From DASUAS01 sp963809795 (GTDB lineage Bacteria; Actinomycetota; Acidimicrobiia; IMCC26256; DASPTH01): 64,000 nt of DNA. The stretch lies in contig CAWELN010000022.1 in NCBI GenBank assembly GCA_963809795.1, positions 41,381 through 105,380 on the forward strand. Reading direction: 5' to 3'. Shown one piece after another: positions 39,471 to 47,788 of this stretch (position 1 is its first letter; every line of letters starts with the position of its first letter). Position numbers and translations under genes: made by a program. The notes under the pieces are model-generated. The model was not told the DNA's origin and made no database searches. It worked only from the letters and a program-made list of their open reading frames with translations.

Positions 39471-42128
39471 TCAGGAGCGCAACCGCGGTCGTATCTCGGA
39501 GCCCGTCTGCACACCCCAGCGGTTCGCGATGCGGGGCTCGATGCTGAACCCGCTCGCGGTGCCGCGCGACTGCGAGACGAACACCCGCAGCGCGTACCGC
39601 GTGATCGCCTCGGACACCTTGGGAATCGCCAGTCGCGCCAGCCGAGTCGCGCGGGCATGTCTCGCGACTGCCTCGAGCGCACCGGATTGGCGCACGAGGA
39701 GCTGCGCGTATCCCCCCGCTCCGAGTTGGAGGGCGTCGGCCTGCGCGTCGCCGACCATGTACCGCACCAGGAAGTCGGGCGCGCCATGGGCGCGATTCGG
39801 CAACGGGTACGCGAGCTCCTGCACGAGCGTCTTGGCGAGGCGCGCACCTGCGTCGCTCGGACCCTGGAGGCGTGCCGCCAGGCGGTGCGCCAGGTCGTCC
39901 ATCTCGTCGAACTCGAGCGGCAGCACCCGGTTGTGAGGCCACGTGGGTCGCGAACCCACCGGGATGTCCCCGACCGACTCGGCGTCACCAATTCCCAGAT
40001 GCCATCCGATGATGTTCCACAAGTGGTGGAAGGCTCGACGGTCGTCATCGTCGAAGGAGACGGCGAGCTTCTCGAGGGCCATGAACGTCACCGTCGTGAA
40101 GGTGCTGAGCGTACCGAGGAGGTCTTCCTGGTTGAGCGGTGCGCTCGGGACGCGGACCTCCCCGATCTGCGCCATGCGGACCTGCCAGGGCGCGGGAGCC
40201 TCGAGGCCTTCGAGAGCGAGCAGCGGCAGCTCCGGCCGATAGGGCGCGTCCAGGAGCCAGCGGACGGCGGCGTGACGGAGACGCGTCCGACGCGCGACCC
40301 GCGCCGCGAACTGACCGTGGTGCAGTGTCGTCGTCCCGATCGTGTCGGGCTCCCCCTCCGACGAGAGCACGCTGACGAGGAACTGGCCGGTCTCCCGGAT
40401 CCGCTGGGTCCAATTGCTCACGAGCTCACCGGTCAGGTCGAGGACCTGGACGCCGCGCCGAGCGAGGTACGCCTCGGGCAGCGAGGCGTGGAACAGCGTG
40501 GTGACGATGGCCACGCCGTTCTCTTCGAAGAACTCCTGCGCGTGATGGACCAGCTCCTCCTCGATCGAGTCGTCGATCTCCTCACCCGCATCGAGGAACG
40601 CGCTGACAACACCTCCTTCGTCGAGCTCGATCGCGCTCATGAGCTCGGGATACGCGGCGCGCCGTTCTTTCCAATCGAGGGCCCGGGCGTCTCGGCCGAG
40701 TTGCTCCATCACCTCGTGGACGAGGTCATCGGCCGGGCGGTCGCCGACGTTGGCGAACTGGTCGAGGACCTCATCGGGAAGGAACGTCTCGGTCGGCTCC
40801 CCTGCGCCGGTGGTGCTGCCACGGCGAGCGGTCACGGACGACGTCGTCACTGTGGTCGGACGCGTCGGCGCCGGTCGCGGCGGAAGCGCCGAGGGAGTCA
40901 GCGTCGGCGTGCCGTAGAGGGCGGTCAGCTGTTGTCGGGAGCGGAACAGATTGGCGAGGAAGCTGAGACGCTCGCCGTACCGCAGCCAATTGTTCGTCGC
41001 CGTGCGGGCGCCCTGGCCGACCGATCGATCGTGCCGCTGCCACTCGGCCCACGTCGCGCTGAGGTCCAGGTTGTTCAGGTGGTGTGGAAAGAACGCCCCG
41101 GCCGCATACCGGTTGCGGTCGAGCTGGGAATGGCGGTCGCGGAGCTTCGGGTCGGCGGCGGGAGGCAGCGGAAGGTCACGACCGAACCGCACCTCCTCGG
41201 TCCCGAGGACCATGGAATAGAAGTTCCGCGTCGCCGAGATCTGGAACGCTTCGACCAGCAGCGCCGTCGCACCGTGCGAGACCGTGACCGGGTGCCGAAG
41301 CGCTCGGGCATCCCACCTGTCCCGATGCAAGAGACGGTGGACGACCAGGTCGCGCACCGCATCGGGGATGTAGGCCAGGTTGCGCTCGAGGAGTGGCTGG
41401 AGTCGCTTCTGCTCGTAGGCGAGGATCCTGACGTTGGCGAGAAGAATGAGCTCGGCGCGGCGCTTGCGCGCACCATCGTCGACGTCGGGAGCCGAGAGCC
41501 CTTCCATCAGGACCTCGAAGTAGGGCAGCACTGCACGTTGCAGGACCGCCAGGTCAGCGGAGTCGAGCCCCTCGGCGTCGTTGCGTCGCGGGTTGAGATA
41601 CACCGGCATCTCTTTCAACGACGCGGTGTAGCCGTCCCAGAGCGAACGCCATTGGCGCTGGCGCACCTCGGGGTCGGGATCGAACTCTGGAAGCGCGTCG
41701 AGGACGACGCGCAACAACTTGTAGACGGCCGATCCGATGTCCTCGAAGATCGCCCCTTGCCCGCGGGCGATGTTGCGAGAGATCGCCCGGTCGACCCCCA
41801 AGACGTCCCTCGCCACCCAGTGATACGCCGACCGGGCGGGCCGAAGCAGCGATGCCGGCGAGAATCCCGCGTCGTCGAGGGCCACTTCGGGACGGAGGCT
41901 GGCGGCCGCCCACCCGGCGAAGGTGATGAAGGTCGCGTTTTCGGGAACCTTGCCGGCACCGTGCAGGAGCCGGCCGAACGCGTTGGAGAGCGCGTGGTAG
42001 CTCCGCATGATGGTGGCATTGGCAAGTGCTGGATCCGTGAGCGCGAGATCGGCAGTCGCCTGCAATGCGCCGAGCTCGGGGATCTCCCGCAGCAGCGCTT
42101 CGTAGGAGTCCACGTCAGCCACCACCAC
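39471..42128 (-). CDS. Fusion of an uncharacterised helical family with an Lcp/DUF2236-like oxygenase domain
   Basis: The product has 885 residues in two parts. The N-terminal part (about 1-400) carries NATFITFAGWAAASL (64-78), ARGQGAIFEDIGSAVYKLL (117-135), AELILLANVRILAYEQKRL (around 230) and YGERLSFLANLFRSRQQ (382-398). I recognise this motif set from stand-alone bacterial proteins without known function. A Pro/Thr-rich linker lies at about 405-435. The C-terminal part resembles rubber oxygenase Lcp and DUF2236/MpaB proteins. It has RIRETGQFL near 577 (R-x3-T-like), RRTRLRHAAVRWLL near 619 (candidate haem His) and PLNQEDLLGTLSTFT with WNIIGWHLGI. Lcp cleaves polyisoprene; the substrate here is unknown. 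No signal peptide is seen. Confidence 0.72.
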   Translation of the reverse strand: MVVADVDSYEALLREIPELGALQATADLALTDPALANATIMRSYHALSNAFGRLLHGAGKVPENATFITFAGWAAASLRPEVALDDAGFSPASLLRPARSAYHWVARDVLGVDRAISRNIARGQGAIFEDIGSAVYKLLRVVLDALPEFDPDPEVRQRQWRSLWDGYTASLKEMPVYLNPRRNDAEGLDSADLAVLQRAVLPYFEVLMEGLSAPDVDDGARKRRAELILLANVRILAYEQKRLQPLLERNLAYIPDAVRDLVVHRLLHRDRWDARALRHPVTVSHGATALLVEAFQISATRNFYSMVLGTEEVRFGRDLPLPPAADPKLRDRHSQLDRNRYAAGAFFPHHLNNLDLSATWAEWQRHDRSVGQGARTATNNWLRYGERLSFLANLFRSRQQLTALYGTPTLTPSALPPRPAPTRPTTVTTSSVTARRGSTTGAGEPTETFLPDEVLDQFANVGDRPADDLVHEVMEQLGRDARALDWKERRAAYPELMSAIELDEGGVVSAFLDAGEEIDDSIEEELVHHAQEFFEENGVAIVTTLFHASLPEAYLARRGVQVLDLTGELVSNWTQRIRETGQFLVSVLSSEGEPDTIGTTTLHHGQFAARVARRTRLRHAAVRWLLDAPYRPELPLLALEGLEAPAPWQVRMAQIGEVRVPSAPLNQEDLLGTLSTFTTVTFMALEKLAVSFDDDDRRAFHHLWNIIGWHLGIGDAESVGDIPVGSRPTWPHNRVLPLEFDEMDDLAHRLAARLQGPSDAGARLAKTLVQELAYPLPNRAHGAPDFLVRYMVGDAQADALQLGAGGYAQLLVRQSGALEAVARHARATRLARLAIPKVSEAITRYALRVFVSQSRGTASGFSIEPRIANRWGVQTGSEIRPRLRS

Positions 42129-42311
42129 GACGTAGATCTCGTTCCGACCGGCGATCGCCTGGAAGCTTCATCCCCGCCACCCGCCACCCGTAACCCAGTG
42201 CCCGACTACACAGTACGCCCGCGGTTCGGCGCGCGCTCGGGCCCATGGACGCGTCGACGTTCGACCGCGGCTCGATTGTCGTCGAGCACCGGCCGAGCTA
42301 CCGTCCCCTCG

Positions 42312-42980
42312 ATGGTCGCAGTCGGCGCGGCACCCGGAGAATTCGCTCACGGTCTCTCCGAGGCCGAGCGGTCCGCGTTGTTCGGCGCCGGCCGTCGGCG
42401 CACCTACCCACGCAACGCTCGAGTGTTCTGCGAAGGCGACCGCAGCGATTTCATCGTCGTGATCGTCGAGGGCCGGGTCAAGATCGTCGTCACCACGGCC
42501 GACGGTGGCGAGTCGCTGCTGGGTGTGCGCGGCCCCGGGGCTTTGGTTGGCGAGCTCGCGGCGTTCGACGGCGGACCGCGAGTCGCGAGCGCGGTCGCGC
42601 TCGAGCCGTTGACCGTCCGGCTGCTCGCCGCCGACCAGTTCCGGGCGTTCATCGCTCAACAGCCGGAGGCCGGTCTCGAGCTCATACGTCTGTTGATCGG
42701 TCGCCTGCGCGAAGCGGACCGCCGCCGGGCCGAATACGGGGTCTACGACAGCGTGTCCCGGGTCGCACGCCTGCTCGGCGATCTGATCGACGGGCAGCCT
42801 TCCGGGCCCGCCCACATCGAGGTGCGACTGTCGCAGCAGGAGATCGCCGGCCTCGTCGGTGCATCACGCGAGTCGGTGGCGCGGGCGCTCGGCGTCCTCC
42901 GGAGCCGGCACCTCGTGGCGACCGGTCGTCGCACGATCACGGTCCTCGACCCGAGGGCGCTCCGCTCCGTCGCCGGCTGA
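42312..42980 (+). CDS. Crp/Fnr-family transcriptional regulator
   Basis: The product has 222 residues. The cyclic-nucleotide-binding jelly roll (about 15-130) includes VFCEGDRSDFIVVIVEGRVKI and GPGALVGELAAFDGGPR. In the latter, GEL-A and the R near the end match the phosphate-binding cassette. The C-terminal winged helix (about 165-215) contains LSQQEIAGLVGASRESVARAL. The cassette looks able to bind cAMP or cGMP. It shares a divergent gap of about 180 bp with the Lcp-like fusion gene. The BTAD protein upstream contains a cyclase-like domain. The ATG at 42312 was chosen over the long antisense frame upstream. Confidence 0.92.
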   Translation: MVAVGAAPGEFAHGLSEAERSALFGAGRRRTYPRNARVFCEGDRSDFIVVIVEGRVKIVVTTADGGESLLGVRGPGALVGELAAFDGGPRVASAVALEPLTVRLLAADQFRAFIAQQPEAGLELIRLLIGRLREADRRRAEYGVYDSVSRVARLLGDLIDGQPSGPAHIEVRLSQQEIAGLVGASRESVARALGVLRSRHLVATGRRTITVLDPRALRSVAG

Positions 42981-42984
42981 CCCG

Positions 42985-43011
42985 GTGGGACGTGTGACGC
43001 GCGTCCCACCA
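42985..43011 (+). promoter_or_regulatory. Stem-loop with a CRP-like box between the crp-type gene and the cNMP-binding gene
   Basis: GGTGGGACG and CGTCCCACC form perfect 9-bp arms around a 9-base loop, 5 bp after the Crp-type gene. Inside it TGTGA-N6-TCCCA (42994-43009) matches the classical TGTGA-N6-TCACA box at nine of ten positions. It may be a terminator, a regulator site for the adjacent Crp-type protein, or both. No T-tract follows. Confidence 0.45.
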
Positions 43012-43093
43012 GGAGTGCGTCAGTTGCCACAGACACGTGGGCTCCTCCGTCCCATGCTCCGTGGAGGCAACCGGATGCACGAGGAGGTCGGCC

Positions 43094-43534
43094 ATGAACC
43101 GTTCGGGACGGATCGACGATGACCTGACGCAGGTGCCGCTCTTCCAGGGACTCTCGAAGGCGCAACTCCGCGTGGTCTCGAGCCTGGGAACCCGGATCAC
43201 CGGCGCACCGGGCAAGGTCCTCCTTCGTGAGGGACGACCGGGCAACGAGTTCATCATCCTGCTCGACGGCGAGGTCGAGGTGAGCACTGGAGGTCACGTG
43301 CTCGCGACGCGCGAGCACGGCGACTTCCTCGGTGAGATCGCGCTCCTGGGTGCCCGGCCGCGGACGGCGACCGCGGTGGCCACCAGTCCGGTGACCGTCG
43401 ACGTGATGTCGCGACAGGAATTCTGGAGTCTGCTGAACGAAGCACCGGAGCTCTCGGATCGGCTCTACCGCGCGATGACGGAACGCCTGACCGGGCACGC
43501 CGTCACCGACGAGCAGGTCACCCGAGCCTTGTAG
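43094..43534 (+). CDS. Stand-alone cyclic-nucleotide-binding domain protein
   Basis: The product has 146 residues and consists of one cNMP-binding domain without a DNA-binding part. Segments are VPLFQGLSKAQLRVVSSLG, VLLREGRPGNEFIILLDGEVEVS and GDFLGEIALLGARPRTATAVA. The last matches the phosphate-binding cassette with its Glu and Arg. It starts with ATG at 43094 after GAGGAGG. It lies 113 bp after the Crp-type gene on the same strand. It could be a ligand sink, or the regulatory subunit of an unknown partner. Confidence 0.88.
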   Translation: MNRSGRIDDDLTQVPLFQGLSKAQLRVVSSLGTRITGAPGKVLLREGRPGNEFIILLDGEVEVSTGGHVLATREHGDFLGEIALLGARPRTATAVATSPVTVDVMSRQEFWSLLNEAPELSDRLYRAMTERLTGHAVTDEQVTRAL

Positions 43535-43563
43535 CACCACCGTCGCGCACCCGCGCACACCGA

Positions 43564-43594
43564 CGCCGCTGCCCCACGACGACGGGCAGCGGCG
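43564..43594 (+). terminator. Strong hairpin after the cNMP-binding gene
   Basis: CGCCGCTGCCC and GGGCAGCGGCG form an 11-bp perfect stem around a 9-base loop (CACGACGAC), starting 30 bp after the stop codon. No T-run follows, as is common in GC-rich actinobacteria. It separates this gene from the next one on the same strand. Confidence 0.6.
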
Positions 43595-43653
43595 CGCGGC
43601 CCGAGTCGCAACGACCGAACTTCCGCCGCGGGTCTCCCGGAGAGGAGCGCGTC

Positions 43654-44739
43654 ATGAAGCAGCGCGGCCCGAAGAAGACACGAGGGAGGTGGGCGGCGAT
43701 CGCGGTGACGACGGGCGCGTTGCTCGTCCTGGTCCCGACCGCCTCCGCCGCCGCGCTGCAGATGCACGCGACGCGCGAGCACGTCACGGCGGCATCGGCG
43801 GAGCCGTCTTCGTCCATCGTCACGGGCGTCGCGTACGGGCCACTGCCCGAGCAACTGCTCGACGTGCATCTCCCCGCTGGTCGGCGGGGACCGTTCCCGG
43901 TGATCGTCTACGCGCACAGCGGAGGGTGGATCGCCGGGTCCCGCACCAACGTCCCTGACTTCCTCCTCCGCCAGGTCAGCCGCGCCGGCATCGCGGTGGC
44001 GTCGATCGACTACCGGTTGGTGACGACCGCCCCGGACGGTTCGTTCGTGAACTCGTTCCCCGCACCCGACGAAGACGTCGATCGCGCGGTGCGATTCGTG
44101 AGGGCACACGCCGCCACCTGGAACCTCGACCCGCAGCGTGTCCTGCTCGCCGGCGCCTCCGCCGGCGGCCACCTCGCCGCGCTGGCCGCGGCCGCTCCGG
44201 GCGAGTTCGTCGATCCGACGCTCCCCGCCGACCTGATCGGGGTCTCACCGCGCGTCGACGGCGTCCTCGACTTCGTCGGGATCACCGACTTCACGACGTT
44301 CGCCGCCGCCGGCGGCTGGGCACCCGGGCTGATGACCGCGTTCCTCGACTGCCCGGTCGCCCAACCCGAGCTCTGCGACCCCGCGGCGATCACCGCGGCG
44401 AGCGTGGCGACGCACCTCGACTCCAGCGCACCGCCGGCGTTCTTCGCCTACGGCACACGCGACGGCCTCGTACCGCCCGAGACCCAGGGGACCCCCCTCG
44501 CCGCCGCCTGGGCCAACGCGCGCGACGTCACCGGTGACACACCGCTCGCGTCGAGCGGCGTCTCCCTCGTGCTCGCCGACACCGAGCACAACATCGACGC
44601 GTCGACGCTCGACATGTCGGCGATGGAAGCCTGGATCGACACGATCATCCGGGCCTCCGCGTCGGGCTCGACTGCTACCTTCGCCCGGAGCTCGAGCGCA
44701 ACCACACCCGGAGCGCCGCACCCACAGCACCGAGGGTGA
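43654..44739 (+). CDS. Secreted alpha/beta-hydrolase (carboxylesterase-like)
   Basis: The product has 361 residues. The N-terminus has a Sec signal peptide: a basic start (KQRGPKKTRGR), a hydrophobic core (WAAIAVTTGALLVLVPTAS) and an Ala-x-Ala cleavage site near 31-33. The hydrolase part has the oxyanion-hole motif YAHSGGWI (variant of HGGGW), the nucleophile Ser in LLAGASAGGHLAAL, an Asp in YGTRDGLVP and a His in ADTEHNID. It resembles esterase/lipase family 'BD-FAE'-type enzymes. A GAGAGGAG ribosome-binding site precedes the ATG. Confidence 0.85.
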   Translation: MKQRGPKKTRGRWAAIAVTTGALLVLVPTASAAALQMHATREHVTAASAEPSSSIVTGVAYGPLPEQLLDVHLPAGRRGPFPVIVYAHSGGWIAGSRTNVPDFLLRQVSRAGIAVASIDYRLVTTAPDGSFVNSFPAPDEDVDRAVRFVRAHAATWNLDPQRVLLAGASAGGHLAALAAAAPGEFVDPTLPADLIGVSPRVDGVLDFVGITDFTTFAAAGGWAPGLMTAFLDCPVAQPELCDPAAITAASVATHLDSSAPPAFFAYGTRDGLVPPETQGTPLAAAWANARDVTGDTPLASSGVSLVLADTEHNIDASTLDMSAMEAWIDTIIRASASGSTATFARSSSATTPGAPHPQHRG

Positions 44740-44778
44740 CCGCTCAGCCGAACGACATCCGTTTCGACGAGGAGCCCC

Positions 44779-45727
44779 GTGGCCTTCCGATACGACCCGG
44801 AGTTGGAGGCGATCCTCGCTCCGGTGGCGCAGGCGATGGCACCGGACGGCAGCAACCGCGAGCGCGGCTGGAAGGAGGTGCGCGAGGAGAGCGAGCTCGG
44901 CCTGGCGATGCTGAACGACATGTCGCCGCCGGTCCTCGGAGGTGTCGAGCACCGACTACGAGCTGGTGCGCGACGACGGGGCCCGCATCGGGCTGCGGTG
45001 GTACGTGCCTGACGAGAGCGACCGCACCAGCGCGGTCGTGTACCTCCACGGCGGAGGGATGATCTGCGGCTCCGTCGACCTCTACGAGCCCGTGGTCGCG
45101 GCGTACGTCGGTGCTTCCGGCGTGCGAATGCTCGCGGTCGACTACCGGGTCGCGCCCGAGTACCCGCACCCGGCCCCGGTCGAGGACTGCTTCGCGGCGC
45201 TGGGCTGGCTCCACGAGCACGCGGCGGAGCTCGGGATCGATCCGGGTCGCATCGCGGTCATGGGCGACAGCGGCGGCGGTGGCCTGGCCGCGGGCGTCGC
45301 GCTCCTGGCCCGGGACCGGGGGACGCCGCTCGCCCACCAGATCCTCGTCTACCCGATGCTCGACGACCGCAACACCACGCCCGACCCCGAGCTGGTCCCG
45401 TTCGCCGCCTGGACGTACGACAGCAACCGGATCGGCTGGACGGCGCTGCTCGGCGCGGCAACCGGCGGCGACGACGTCCCGAGCTACGCCGCGCCCGCGC
45501 GCGAGCAGGACCTCGCCCGCGTCGCGCCCGCGTACGTCGAGGTCGGCGAGCTCGACATCTTCCGCGACGAGGACATCGACTACGCACGCCGGCTCGGCGC
45601 GGCGGGCGTGTCGGTGGAGCTCCACGTCCACCCGGGCGCGCCGCACGGATTCGACCGCATCGCGCCGCAGTCCGGGCTCGTGCGGCGGGCGATGGCCGAT
45701 CGCCTCCGCGTGCTGCAGGCGCTCTGA
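44779..45727 (+). pseudogene. HSL-family alpha/beta-hydrolase (acetyl-esterase type), interrupted by a +1 frameshift
   Basis: The first frame starts at GTG 44779 after GAGGAG and gives FRYDPELEAILAPVAQAMA, the usual N-terminal cap of this esterase group. After SPPVLGG near 44940 the homology moves to the +1 frame. There VSSTDYELVRDDGARIGLRW continues through YLHGGGMICGS (oxyanion hole), MGDSGGGGLAAG (nucleophile Ser), ELDIFRDEDIDYA (Asp) and HPGAPHGFD (His) to 45727. An ATG at 44942 could start a shortened but catalytically complete enzyme of 261 residues lacking the cap. Both frames look conserved, so a single-base assembly error is possible. Confidence 0.75.
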
Positions 45728-45833
45728 ACGGCGCGCCGCACCGGACGCGCCGGGCGCGGCGAGCGCCGACCACCATCGGGCCGCCCGGTTCGGCTGATCT
45801 ACTGTCGCGGGTCCGCGGACAAGGAGACACGAG

Positions 45834-47327
45834 ATGACGGCAACGACCTCGGCCCCCGTGAGCTATCCCGATCGCTTCTTCATCGGCGGCCAATGGGTGG
45901 CGCCGTCGTCCGACGCCACGATCGACGTCATCGACGCCGGCACCGAGGAGCTCTTCTTCAGCGTGGCCGAGGCCCGGGCCGAGGACATGTCCCGAGCCGT
46001 CGGGGCGGCCCGTGCCGCGTTCGACGAGGGGCCCTGGCCCGCCATGACGCACGCCGAGCGGGCGGGATACCTCCGCGCCCTCGGTGCCGCGGTCCAGGAG
46101 CGGAGTGACGGGATGGCCGAGCTGTGGCCGCGGGAGTCGGGCACCACGCACCTGGTGGCGCAGTACGCGGCGATGATGTGCGCCGGCGCCATGGAGTCGT
46201 ACGCGGCGCTCGCCGACACCTTCCCGTTCGAGGAGCTCGCGCAGCCGTCGATGGGCGGCGGGTTCGGGCTGTTGGTCCGCGAGCCCGTCGGCGTGGTGGG
46301 CGCCATCATCCCCTGGAACGCGCCGCTCCAGCTCATCTCGCACAAGGTCGGGCCGGCGCTGCTGGCCGGCTGCTCGGTGGTGCTGAAGCTCTCGCCGGAG
46401 GCGCCCGGCGAGGGCTATCTGGTCGCCGAGGCGGCGGAGCAGATCGGGCTCCCGCCCGGGGTGTTCAACGTCGTGACCGCCGACCGCGAGGTGTCGGAGC
46501 TCCTCGTCCGCGATCCCCGGGTCGACAAGATCACCTTCACCGGCTCGACGGTTGCGGGCCGCAAGATCGCGTCGCTGTGCGGCGAACGCATCGCCCGCTG
46601 CACCCTCGAGTTGGGCGGGAAGTCGGCGGCGGTCGTCCTCGACGACGCCGACATCGCGACGGTGGCCGCTTCCATCGCGGGGGCCGAGTGCATCATGACC
46701 GGCCAGGTGTGCTCGTCGCTCACGCGGATCGTCGTCACCCGTCAGCGGCACGACGAGATGGTCGAGGCGCTGGCCGAGAACTTCGCCCAGGTGCGCGTCG
46801 GCGACCCGTTCGACCAGCAGACCCAGATGGGGCCGCTCGCCATGAGCCGGCAGCGGGACCGCGTGGAGGGCTACATCGCCAAGGGGATCGACGAAGGCGC
46901 GACGCTCGCCGCGGGTGGCGGACGTCCGAAGGACCTCGAGCGCGGGTGGTTCATCGAGCCGACCGTGTTCGGCAACGTCGACAACTCGTCGACCATCGCC
47001 CAGGAGGAGATCTTCGGACCGGTGCTCAGCGTCATCCCGGCCGACGACGAGCGCGACGCGGTCAGGATCGCCAACGACACGATCTACGGGCTCAACTCGT
47101 CGGTGTTCACGAACGACGTCGACCGCGCCCGCGAGGTCGCGGGCCAGCTCCGGGCCGGCACCGTCGGCCACAACGCGTTCAAGACCGACTTCGGCATCGC
47201 CTTCGGGGGCTTCAAGCAGTCGGGCATCGGCCGCGAGGGCGGCAAGGAAGGGTTGCTCCCGTTCCTCGAGACCAAGACCGTCATCCTCGACGGTCCACCG
47301 AGCGGCTACCCGACGCCCGAGGGCTAG
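45834..47327 (+). CDS. Aldehyde dehydrogenase (NAD(P)+)
   Basis: The product has 497 residues and is a full-length ALDH superfamily member. The opening FIGGQWVAPSS and VGAIIPWNAPLQL (cofactor binding) are typical. FTGSTVAGRKI is followed by the general base Glu in LELGGKSA near residue 258 and the nucleophile Cys in MTGQVCSSLTRI near 292. GPVLSVIP and FGGFKQSGIGRE close the fold. The ATG follows AAGGAGACACGAG. It lies on the same strand after the esterase gene and upstream of a Rieske oxygenase, which suggests oxidative catabolism of an aldehyde. Confidence 0.95.
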   Translation: MTATTSAPVSYPDRFFIGGQWVAPSSDATIDVIDAGTEELFFSVAEARAEDMSRAVGAARAAFDEGPWPAMTHAERAGYLRALGAAVQERSDGMAELWPRESGTTHLVAQYAAMMCAGAMESYAALADTFPFEELAQPSMGGGFGLLVREPVGVVGAIIPWNAPLQLISHKVGPALLAGCSVVLKLSPEAPGEGYLVAEAAEQIGLPPGVFNVVTADREVSELLVRDPRVDKITFTGSTVAGRKIASLCGERIARCTLELGGKSAAVVLDDADIATVAASIAGAECIMTGQVCSSLTRIVVTRQRHDEMVEALAENFAQVRVGDPFDQQTQMGPLAMSRQRDRVEGYIAKGIDEGATLAAGGGRPKDLERGWFIEPTVFGNVDNSSTIAQEEIFGPVLSVIPADDERDAVRIANDTIYGLNSSVFTNDVDRAREVAGQLRAGTVGHNAFKTDFGIAFGGFKQSGIGREGGKEGLLPFLETKTVILDGPPSGYPTPEG

Positions 47328-47566
47328 TGCACCCGCGCCCTACGGGACGCACGGGTGGCATGTGAGCAGACCGGCGCGGGCTCGTCCGGCTGCTCGAAGT
47401 AGATCGCCTCGTACGCGTCGGTGCGCGAGACGAGGAACGCACCGACCCCCACCGCCACCGCCACGACACCGAGGACGGGCGAGCCCAGGACGAACAACAG
47501 GACACCGGCCGCCGCGAGCACGATCTGCGTGATCCGCATGAGTCGCAGGAGCCGGAGACGAGTCAT
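47324..47566 (-). CDS. Small two-helix membrane protein
   Basis: The product has 80 residues with two adjacent transmembrane helices (about 12-45; ITQIVLAAAGVLLFVLG and VLGVVAVAVGVGAFLVS). A Cys- and Arg-containing cytoplasmic tail follows. It is convergent with the aldehyde dehydrogenase, overlapping it by 4 bp. An alternative start at 47578 adds four residues. The function is unknown. Confidence 0.55.
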   Translation of the reverse strand: MTRLRLLRLMRITQIVLAAAGVLLFVLGSPVLGVVAVAVGVGAFLVSRTDAYEAIYFEQPDEPAPVCSHATRASRRARVH

Positions 47567-47788
47567 CACCGATCCCATCGGCCTCGGCACGGGCTCACTG
47601 CACGGCATCGTGCCAAAGGTCTCATTGGCGCGCGAATGGTTGTCATCGCCGTCCCCCCGGTGTACCCGGCGACGGTTACTTTGACACTGAGAGCGTTCGG
47701 AGTGGTGCATGGTGCGCGAACCAGCGGGCCCACCCGGGCCGGGGCGAGCAGCTCGACACCAACCGGCAGGAGCGGGAAGATCCCTGGC

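Noticed and set aside
39657..42311. Plus-strand frame of about 880 residues before the Crp-type gene
   Set aside because: It is antisense to the oxygenase fusion and lacks motifs; only its last 222 codons are the Crp-type gene.
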